Source: Clostridium sp. CAG:273
GTDB taxonomy: Bacteria; Bacillota; Clostridia; TANB77; CAG-508
Reading direction: 5' to 3'
Assembly: GCA_000438355.1 (NCBI GenBank)
Contig: FR901493.1
Span: 1,832-9,052, forward strand
DNA length: 7,221 nt
Shown here: positions 1 through 5,058 of the stretch, piece by piece
Numbering within the stretch: position 1 is the stretch's first letter
Layout of the letters: every line of letters starts with the position of its first letter
The notes under the pieces: model-generated
What the model was told of the DNA's origin: nothing
The model's database searches: none
The model's input: only the letters and a program-made list of their open reading frames with translations
Program-made: the position numbers and the translations under genes

Positions 1-47
1 AAAATTAAGATTATAAATTTATTCAAATATATAGTTTAATTAAAATT

Positions 48-54
48 AGAAGGG
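48..54 (+). promoter_or_regulatory. Ribosome-binding site that favours a TTG start
   Basis: AGAAGGG lies seven bases before TTG at 62 and 13 bases before the in-frame ATG at 68. The usual spacing of 5-9 bases favours TTG. Both starts give nearly the same signal peptide, so the choice does not change the predicted localisation. An ATG at 55-57 directly after the motif is in another frame. Confidence 0.5.
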
Positions 55-61
55 ATGAATT

Positions 62-985
62 TTGTATATGAGAAAGAGTTTAAAATATATTATATATTGT
101 ATTATGATGTTTATATTACTTTTTACTTTAACTGGATGTTCTAATCAAAATAACCAAAATAATCAAGATAATTTAAAATCCAAAGTAAAAGAAGAAATAT
201 CATATTTGGATAATAATTTAATATCTACATTAAATATTGTAAATAATCTTTCGTATGATAATTATAAAGTGTCTAGCAAAAATATACAATCAAACAAAAG
301 CGATAATAATGAGAAGCAAAATAATAGTACAGAACAAGAAAGTCAACCTTCAGGAGACTTAAGTCAACAAGGAGGAAAGGCAGAAAGTAACAGTCAAAAT
401 TCTGGAAATTCATCTCAGACTCAAAGTATAATGACAATGGAGAAAAATGGAGTCCTAACAAGCAGAGATAAGAAAACAGATTGGGATTTACTTAAAGGGC
501 TATTAGAAGCATTATATTCTTCTTGGAGTACAATTGCATTAGATATGAATGGGTTAAACATAAATAGTGAAGATATACTTTCATTTAACACTTTTCTTAA
601 TGATGCAACCAAAAGCGTTAAAGACGAGAACAAAAAAGATACTATGAATAATTTATTAAAATTATATGCACTACTTCCCAAATATAGTTCTAGTGTAGCA
701 GATGATATTTTTACAAATTTATTAGATACTAAAGTACAAGTTTTAAATGCTTATGTTCTTACAGAAGATAAAAATTGGGATGAAATAAATAAAAGGCTTG
801 AAAATGCTATAAATGAGTATGGCAATATTATTAATAATGTAGAAATAAACACCAGAAATTCAGCAGGAGTTAGCCAGACTTATATACTGTTAAAAGAATT
901 GCAAAGATGTACAAGTGTTAAGGATGTAGATATTTTTTATATAAATTACAAAAATTTTATGCAGGAAATACAGGGGTTAGAGTAA
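62..985 (+). CDS. Secreted lipoprotein of unknown function
   Basis: The 307-residue product starts with a basic n-region (MYMRKSLKY), a hydrophobic stretch at about residues 9-23 and a lipobox LTGC at 23-26. It should therefore be lipidated on Cys26 by Lgt, cleaved by signal peptidase II and anchored outside the membrane. After the Cys comes a short Asn/Gln-rich spacer (27-37), a segment to about 77, then a low-complexity Asn/Ser/Gln/Gly linker (about 78-122). The rest (about 124-307) looks mostly alpha-helical, with repeated Leu/Ile spacing and a Trp-containing block around 141-156. I recognise no catalytic motif or named domain, so function is unknown; a substrate-binding or envelope role would be a guess. 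The start is TTG at 62, seven bases after AGAAGGG; an in-frame ATG at 68 is possible but its spacing is about 13. No convincing promoter is visible in the 61 bases upstream, so the gene may belong to an operon that starts outside the window. Confidence 0.85.
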   Translation: MYMRKSLKYIIYCIMMFILLFTLTGCSNQNNQNNQDNLKSKVKEEISYLDNNLISTLNIVNNLSYDNYKVSSKNIQSNKSDNNEKQNNSTEQESQPSGDLSQQGGKAESNSQNSGNSSQTQSIMTMEKNGVLTSRDKKTDWDLLKGLLEALYSSWSTIALDMNGLNINSEDILSFNTFLNDATKSVKDENKKDTMNNLLKLYALLPKYSSSVADDIFTNLLDTKVQVLNAYVLTEDKNWDEINKRLENAINEYGNIINNVEINTRNSAGVSQTYILLKELQRCTSVKDVDIFYINYKNFMQEIQGLE

Positions 986-1045
986 TAGAAATGTTGATTA
1001 TTTTTTTATGGAAAGATACAAGGATTAGAATAATGGGAATTGATT
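955..1045 (+). repeat. Degenerate tandem duplication spanning the lipoprotein 3' end and rnpB -35 region
   Basis: Bases 955-999 and 1004-1045 align as two diverged copies. Both begin with TTTTATG and end with TTGATT. In the 24-base core that starts at ATACA (974 in copy 1, 1017 in copy 2), 19 positions agree and all five differences are A/G transitions. Small gaps of one and two bases are needed elsewhere. Copy 1 encodes the last residues and stop codon of the lipoprotein; copy 2 is noncoding and supplies the -35 hexamer of rnpB. Chance similarity in AT-rich DNA is possible, but the all-transition pattern favours a real duplication. Confidence 0.5.
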
Positions 1046-1068
1046 TTTAATTTTAGATATAGTATAAT
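1040..1068 (+). promoter_or_regulatory. Sigma-A type promoter of rnpB
   Basis: TTGATT (1040-1045) and a perfect TATAAT (1063-1068) are separated by exactly 17 bases. Transcription would begin near 1075, only about eight bases before the P1 helix of the RNase P RNA. This is the expected arrangement for a strongly expressed stable RNA with a short or no leader. Confidence 0.75.
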
Positions 1069-1082
1069 AATATTGCGTGTAT

Positions 1083-1424
1083 AAGTAAATTGGACAGTCG
1101 CGTATAGCAATATCGAAAGGTAGCGTACGAGGAAAGTCCGGGCTCCATAGAGCAATGATGCTGGATAACGTCCAGTGAGGGAAACCTTAAGGAAAGTGCA
1201 ACAGAAAATAACCGCCTATTTTAGGTAAGGATGAAAAGGCAGGGCAAGAGCCTACCGCTGGTATGGTGACATACTGGGTCAGTGTAAACCCCATCTGGAG
1301 CAACACCGAGACAAGAAGGATAAGACTGCTCGTCGTCTTCTTAATTTGGTGGCTTGAGACATATAGTAATATATGTACTAGATAAATGACTGTCCTAGAC
1401 AGAACCCGGCTTATAGATTTACTT
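1083..1424 (+). ncRNA. rnpB: RNase P RNA, bacterial type A
   Basis: This is the catalytic RNA of RNase P, which removes the 5' leader from pre-tRNAs with the RnpA protein. Helix P1 is a perfect 8-bp pairing of AAGTAAAT (1083-1090) with ATTTACTT (1417-1424), which sets the ends at about 342 nt. P2 pairs GGACAGTC (1092-1099) with GACTGTCC (1388-1395). The conserved blocks are present in order: GGAAAGTCCGGGCTCC (1131-1146), AGTGCAACAGAAA (from 1195), ACCGCC (1211-1216), AAGAGCCTACCGC (near 1246-1258), GGAGCAACACCGA (1297-1309) and ACAGAACCCGGCTTA (1399-1413). P18 is a 7-bp stem closed by a GTAA (GNRA) tetraloop (1359-1376), and an AAGAC/GTCTT stem fits P12. A GGT in the L15 position (1348-1350) could pair with the tRNA CCA end. 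The order of elements resembles the E. coli ancestral type A fold, not the Bacillus type B fold. Confidence 0.97.
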
Positions 1425-1432
1425 TAGCGAAT

Positions 1433-1460
1433 AAGAGATAGCTTTTTAGCTATCTCTTTT
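1433..1460 (+). terminator. Intrinsic terminator of rnpB
   Basis: An 11-bp perfect stem, AAGAGATAGCT with AGCTATCTCTT, closes on a TTTT loop. The descending arm ends in a short T run (1457-1460). It begins eight bases after the rnpB P1 helix. In the other direction the stem is followed by a mixed sequence without a T run, so it is probably not an efficient terminator for the minus-strand gene. Confidence 0.85.
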
Positions 1461-1470
1461 AAATAATTTC

Positions 1471-1497
1471 AGGGTAATCCCTCAGTCATACTGGAGG
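1471..1497 (+). promoter_or_regulatory. Two mutually exclusive hairpins, one covering a Shine-Dalgarno sequence
   Basis: AGGG (1471-1474) can pair with CCCT (1479-1482) over a TAAT loop. Alternatively CCTCAGT (1480-1486) can pair with ACT plus GAGG (1490-1497, G1493 bulged), which hides the GGAGG (1493-1497) located six bases before ATG 1504. Both pairings use CCT 1480-1482, so they cannot coexist. The layout resembles a small translational switch, but short helices of this size also arise by chance. It would have to be transcribed by readthrough of the rnpB terminator or from an unseen promoter. Confidence 0.25.
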
Positions 1498-1503
1498 ATA
1501 GTT

Positions 1504-1554
1504 ATGCGTTCAGAAAAAAGTAAATATATGCCAATTATCAGCAAAAAACCGTAG
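1504..1554 (+). CDS. Possible 16-residue peptide, unrecognised
   Basis: The frame encodes MRSEKSKYMPIISKKP, a basic peptide, and is preceded by GGAGG with a six-base spacer, a ribosome-binding site as good as those of the real genes here. I do not recognise the peptide. The frame stays open upstream to about 1450 without an alternative ATG, GTG or TTG start that has a ribosome-binding site, so the stretch could instead be the tail of a decayed gene. No promoter is evident in the 40 bases after the rnpB terminator. At this length the ORF alone proves nothing; the ribosome-binding site and its hairpin are the only supporting evidence. Confidence 0.22.
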   Translation: MRSEKSKYMPIISKKP

Positions 1555-1581
1555 TTAATTATATATTGCTAGTTACATAAA

Positions 1582-2463
1582 TTATATTATAAAAGAAACA
1601 AAATCCTTAGGTAAATCAGAAGTAAATTGCGTTAATTTATTAGTTATAGGATGTATAAATTCTACTTTATATGCATGTAGCGCTTGTCTTGAAATATATT
1701 TAGAGTTATTTCCATATAAAGTGTCGCCTATTAAAGGGTGACCTATATATGATAAATGCACTCTAATTTGATGAGTTCTACCTGTTTCTAATAAACATTC
1801 TACGATATCATAGTTTTTTTCAAAATTTTGTTTTAAGACTTTATAATGCGTAATTGATTTTTCTCCATTTTCTGCTACACATCTTTCTATAATGCTGTTT
1901 TCCTTTCTAGTAATTGGCGCATCAATAGTTCCATTTAATTTTTTTAAATGACCTTCAACAACTGCTAAATATGTTTTTTTAAATTCCTTAGTTTGCATTT
2001 GATGTATTAAACATTCTTGTATGTATTGGTTTTTTGCAAATATAACAATACCAGAAGTATTTCTATCTAATCTGTTTACAGGTCTAATTTTTTTCTTTAA
2101 ATTAATTGAATCAAAATAGTATTTTACACCATTTGATAAACTATTTGTATAATGCAAAATAGAAGGATGAACAGGTATTCCAGCAGGCTTATCTATTATA
2201 AGTAAAGCTTCATCCTCATAAATAATTTTTAAATCCATTTTTATAGGTACAATATTATTGTTATCTTCTTCAAAATTTAAATCTACTGTAACTGTGCTAT
2301 TTAATCTAGCTAATATATTTAAATTAGTTATTTTGTCATTATTATATAAAATTAAACTGTTTTTCTTTAGAAATGTTAAAAGCCTATCCGAAATAAACAG
2401 TCTTTCTTTTAAAATTTGCTTTATAGTTTTATTATTTTCTTCTATAGTGTAAGTTATTTCCAT
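1582..2463 (-). CDS. RluA-family 23S rRNA-type pseudouridine synthase
   Basis: This 293-residue enzyme isomerises uridine to pseudouridine in structured RNA, most likely 23S rRNA, in the cytoplasm. The N-terminal ~65 residues fit a weak S4-like RNA-binding domain. The catalytic domain then shows DKPAGIPVHPS (91-101), the family signature RLDRNTSG (131-138) with catalytic Asp133, GRTHQIRVHL (228-237), GHPLIGDTLYG (241-251) and RQALHAY (259-265). Length and motif order are normal for RluA/RluC/RluD-like proteins, and nothing essential is missing. Bacillota usually carry several paralogues, so the target uridine and a gene name cannot be assigned. The start is ATG at 2463 with AAGGGA on the minus strand (2472-2477) nine bases upstream. 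The gene converges on rnpB and diverges from pta. No clear terminator is seen after its stop. Confidence 0.95.
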   Translation of the reverse strand: MEITYTIEENNKTIKQILKERLFISDRLLTFLKKNSLILYNNDKITNLNILARLNSTVTVDLNFEEDNNNIVPIKMDLKIIYEDEALLIIDKPAGIPVHPSILHYTNSLSNGVKYYFDSINLKKKIRPVNRLDRNTSGIVIFAKNQYIQECLIHQMQTKEFKKTYLAVVEGHLKKLNGTIDAPITRKENSIIERCVAENGEKSITHYKVLKQNFEKNYDIVECLLETGRTHQIRVHLSYIGHPLIGDTLYGNNSKYISRQALHAYKVEFIHPITNKLTQFTSDLPKDFVSFII

Positions 2464-2529
2464 AATATTAATCCCTTATTTAATTCTAATTTTATAATAA
2501 ATTTAGCATATTTTATCACATTTCTTAGA

Positions 2530-2546
2530 AAAAGTATTGTACTTTT
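2530..2546. promoter_or_regulatory. 17-bp palindrome in the rluA-like/pta divergent region, candidate operator
   Basis: AAAAGTA-TTG-TACTTTT is a perfect inverted repeat of two 7-base arms around a 3-base centre. With a one- or two-base interruption it continues outward as TTAG (2525-2528) and CTAA (2549-2552). It overlaps the presumed -35 hexamer of pta and lies between two divergent genes, the usual place for a repressor site. It does not match the Rex, CodY, CcpA or Spo0A consensus sequences I know. It could instead be a chance feature of AT-rich DNA. Confidence 0.35.
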
Positions 2547-2565
2547 ACCTAAAAATTTATATAAT
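2537..2565 (+). promoter_or_regulatory. Probable promoter of pta-ackA
   Basis: A perfect TATAAT (2560-2565) stands 17 bases after TTGTAC (2537-2542), which matches the -35 consensus only in its TTG. Transcription would start near 2572, giving a leader of about 27 bases. The weak -35 box lies inside the palindrome at 2530-2546, so the promoter may be regulated. I found no equally good promoter for the divergent pseudouridine synthase gene in this 135-base region. Confidence 0.55.
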
Positions 2566-2598
2566 AGTATCGTAAAATAATAATAGGGAGGAATAAAC

Positions 2599-3612
2599 AT
2601 GTCTTTTGTTGAAACAATGAAAGAAAAAGCTAGACAAAATATTAAAACCATATTATTACCAGAAAGCGAAGATGTACGTGTTATACAAGCAGCAGCAGAT
2701 GTTGAAGAAGAAGGATTTGCTAAAGCTGTATTAATTGGAAATGAAGAAAACGTAAAACAGATAGCTTTAGATAATAATATAGATGTATCAAAAGTAACAA
2801 TAATAAATCCTTTAAAAAGTGAAAAATTTGGAGAATATTCAAACAAATTTTATGAGTTAAGAAAAGCTAAAGGAATGACTCCTGAAAAAGCTAAAGAAAT
2901 AATGAAAGAGCCAATTTATTTTGGTACAATGATGGTTAAGGTAGGAGATGCAGATGGTATAGTTTCTGGAGCATGTCACCCAACAGCACATACATTAAGA
3001 CCAGCACTTCAAATATTAAAAACAGCACCCGGAACAAAACTTGCGTCAGCATTTTTTCTAATGGTAACTAAATGCCCAGAATATGGGGAAGATGGAGTGT
3101 TTATATTTGCAGATAGTGGTATGAATGAATATCCAGATGCAGATGGATTATCTGAAATTGCAATCTCTTCTGCGAAAAGTTTTAAACAATTAGTTGGAAA
3201 AGAACCAAGAGTTGCAATGTTATCATATTCTACATATGGAAGTGCAAGTTCACCTTTAACAGAAAAGGTTATAGAGGCAACAAGAATATTAAAAGAAAAA
3301 GCTCCAGATTTGCTTTGCGATGGAGAATTACAATTAGATGCTGCGATTATACCAGAAGTTGCAGAAAGAAAAGCTCCTGGAAGTCCAATAGCTGGAAAAG
3401 CTAATGTTTTAATATTCCCAGACTTAGATGCTGGAAATATAGGATATAAATTAGTACAAAGATTTGGTAGAGCAGAAGCATATGGACCTTTATGTCAAGG
3501 AATTGCAAAAGCTGTAAATGACTTATCTAGAGGTTGCAGTAGTGATGATATAGTAGGAGTTGTTGCTATTACATCAGTACAAGCTCAAGATATGGAAAAT
3601 GATAATAACTAA
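2599..3612 (+). CDS. pta: Phosphate acetyltransferase
   Basis: Pta catalyses acetyl-CoA + phosphate to acetyl phosphate + CoA in the cytoplasm, the first step from acetyl-CoA to acetate. The 337-residue protein is the short form: one phosphotransacetylase domain, without the extra N-terminal domains of the long enterobacterial enzyme. Family motifs include LPESEDVRV (20-28), GDADGIVSGACHPTAHTLRP (116-135), ADSGMNEYPDADGL (171-184), SYSTYGSASSP (209-219), FPDLDAGNIGYKLVQR (273-288) and LSRGCSSDD (309-317). Ser310, Arg311 and the Asp at 316/317 correspond to the Ser-Arg-Asp set implicated in catalysis in the Methanosarcina thermophila enzyme. The start ATG has an excellent AGGGAGG (2585-2591) seven bases upstream. 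The 93-base gap before ackA contains no terminator, so the two genes are probably co-transcribed. Confidence 0.98.
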   Translation: MSFVETMKEKARQNIKTILLPESEDVRVIQAAADVEEEGFAKAVLIGNEENVKQIALDNNIDVSKVTIINPLKSEKFGEYSNKFYELRKAKGMTPEKAKEIMKEPIYFGTMMVKVGDADGIVSGACHPTAHTLRPALQILKTAPGTKLASAFFLMVTKCPEYGEDGVFIFADSGMNEYPDADGLSEIAISSAKSFKQLVGKEPRVAMLSYSTYGSASSPLTEKVIEATRILKEKAPDLLCDGELQLDAAIIPEVAERKAPGSPIAGKANVLIFPDLDAGNIGYKLVQRFGRAEAYGPLCQGIAKAVNDLSRGCSSDDIVGVVAITSVQAQDMENDNN

Positions 3613-3705
3613 AAGTAAATAGAAAGATAATTAAATAATAATTAGTTAATTTGGTTTATAGGTATATCCATAAAAAATCTAAATATATTTAAAGGAAGTA
3701 GAAAA

Positions 3706-4896
3706 ATGAAAGTTTTAGTAGTAAATTGTGGAAGTTCATCAATTAAATATCAATTAATCAATATGGAGAATGAAGAAGTAATGGCGAAAGGATACTTAGA
3801 AAAAATCGGATTGCCAGATTCATTCTTAACACATACTGTAAATGGAGAAAAACATAGAATTGAAAAAGTAATAACAAATCATGAAGATGGTATTAAATTA
3901 GTTTTAGATCAATTGTTAGATGCAAATTATGGTGTTATAAAAGATCTAAAAGAAATAGATGCAATAGGACACAGAGTGGTTCATGGAGGAGAAAAATTTA
4001 GTGATTCTGTAATTATTACAGATGAAGTAATAGATACTATGAAAGAATGCATTCCTTTAGCACCTTTACATAATCCTGCAGGAATTACTGGAATTGAAGC
4101 TTGTAGAAAAGTTTTACCAGAAGTTCCAATGGTAGGTGTGTTTGATACAGCATTTCATCAAACACTTCCAGAAGAAGCATATATTTATGCAATTCCATAT
4201 GAATATTATGAGAAATATAGAATTCGTAAATATGGTTTCCACGGAACATCTCATAAATTTGTTTCAAGAAGAGTTGCAGAACTTATGGGAAAACCATTAG
4301 AAGATTTAAAAATGGTTACATGCCATTTAGGACAAGGTGGAAGTTTATGTGCTGTTAAAGGTGGCAAATCTGTAGATACATCTATGGGATTAACACCACT
4401 TGCAGGAATTCCTATGGGAACAAGAAGTGGAGATATTGACCCATCAATAGTAACATTTTTAATGAAGCAAGAAAATTTAACACCAGATGAAATGGACACA
4501 ATTTTAAATAAAAAATCTGGAAAATTAGGAGTATCTGGAGTAAGCTTTGATGATAGAGATATAGAAGCTGCTGCAAAAGAAGGAAACGAAAGAGCAAAAC
4601 TTGCAATAGATACATTTGTATATCAAGTTATTGGTTATATTGGAAGATATGCTGCACAAATGAATGGAGTAGATGTTATTACATTTGCTGGTGGAGTTGG
4701 AGAAAATGGACCAGAAGTAAGAAGCAAAATTTGTAAATCATTAGAATTTTTAGGAGTAAAAATAGACGAAGAAAAGAACAACGTAAGAGGAAAAGAATGT
4801 GAAATTTCTACACCAGATTCAAAGGTTAAAGTTTATATTGTTCCAACAAATGAAGAATTAATGATAGCTAGAGATACAATGAACTTAGTAAAATAA
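3706..4896 (+). CDS. ackA: Acetate kinase
   Basis: AckA converts acetyl phosphate + ADP to acetate + ATP, completing the pathway begun by Pta just upstream. The 396-residue length is typical of this ASKHA-superfamily enzyme. Residues matching the Methanosarcina thermophila active site are all present: Asn7 in VNCGSSSIKY (6-15), Arg90 in GHRVVHGG, His122 in LHNP, Asp147 in FDTAFH, His179 in YGFHGTSHK, Arg240 in MGTRSGDIDP and Glu384 in TNEE. The adenosine-side signature FAGGVGENGPEVR (327-339) is also intact. One variation is visible: the phosphate loop reads HLGQGGS (207-213) where most family members I know have HLGNGAS. I infer normal activity from the otherwise complete set. ATG 3706 is preceded by AAAGGAAG (3691-3698). 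No convincing promoter of its own is visible in the gap after pta. Confidence 0.98.
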   Translation: MKVLVVNCGSSSIKYQLINMENEEVMAKGYLEKIGLPDSFLTHTVNGEKHRIEKVITNHEDGIKLVLDQLLDANYGVIKDLKEIDAIGHRVVHGGEKFSDSVIITDEVIDTMKECIPLAPLHNPAGITGIEACRKVLPEVPMVGVFDTAFHQTLPEEAYIYAIPYEYYEKYRIRKYGFHGTSHKFVSRRVAELMGKPLEDLKMVTCHLGQGGSLCAVKGGKSVDTSMGLTPLAGIPMGTRSGDIDPSIVTFLMKQENLTPDEMDTILNKKSGKLGVSGVSFDDRDIEAAAKEGNERAKLAIDTFVYQVIGYIGRYAAQMNGVDVITFAGGVGENGPEVRSKICKSLEFLGVKIDEEKNNVRGKECEISTPDSKVKVYIVPTNEELMIARDTMNLVK

Positions 4897-4936
4897 ATTA
4901 GATATATAATGTGAATAATTAATAGTTTAGCAAAGA

Positions 4937-4964
4937 TTGTGTAAAAAATATAATAATATATAAT
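4937..4964 (+). promoter_or_regulatory. Possible promoter for the PBP gene cluster
   Basis: TTGTGT (4937-4942) and TATAAT (4959-4964) are separated by 16 bases. Transcription would begin near 4971, at the base of the hairpin 4973-5007. It is the best promoter-like sequence between ackA and the PBP gene; the stretch after the hairpin (5013-5050) offers only a weak TTGATA/TAAATT pair with 15-base spacing. AT-rich DNA gives many false TATAAT matches. Confidence 0.35.
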
Positions 4965-4972
4965 TATAAAAT

Positions 4973-5012
4973 AGCCTGAAGTGTTCTAACAAAAGTCATT
5001 TCAGGCTGTTTT
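4973..5012 (+). terminator. Hairpin with short T run after ackA
   Basis: AGCCTGAAGTG (4973-4983) pairs with CATTTCAGGCT (4997-5007) through 11 base pairs including one G-U, around a 13-base loop. It is followed by GTTTT. This fits the intrinsic terminator of pta-ackA, 76 bases after the ackA stop. The T run is short, so partial readthrough into the PBP gene is plausible. If the promoter at 4937-4964 is used, the same hairpin would form at the 5' end of the PBP transcript. Confidence 0.65.
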
Positions 5013-5058
5013 GATAAATTAAAAATATGCCTAAATTTTCAGAAAGAGGGAAAAAGTG

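Noticed and set aside
1433..1458. The rnpB terminator as a bidirectional terminator that also serves the minus-strand pseudouridine synthase gene.
   Set aside because: On the minus strand the stem is followed by a mixed sequence (ATTCGCT) without a T run, and it lies over 120 bases beyond that gene's stop.
1482..1567. A minus-strand hydrophobic reading frame opposite the 16-codon ORF (contains FLLIIGIYLLF, ending near 1482).
   Set aside because: It has no ATG and no ribosome-binding site; AT-rich DNA readily produces such hydrophobic frames.
2454..2846. A 130-codon minus-strand reading frame across the pta start.
   Set aside because: It overlaps the unmistakable pta coding sequence and its ribosome-binding site, and its translation shows no recognisable protein features.
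3613..3705. A separate promoter or a terminator between pta and ackA.
   Set aside because: The gap is AT-rich with scattered TATA-like strings, but I found no -35/-10 pair with proper spacing and no stem followed by a T run.
4251..4499. Minus-strand frames inside ackA and a 133-codon one inside the PBP gene (5520-5921).
   Set aside because: They lie entirely within strongly supported plus-strand genes, have no ribosome-binding sites of note and show no motifs.
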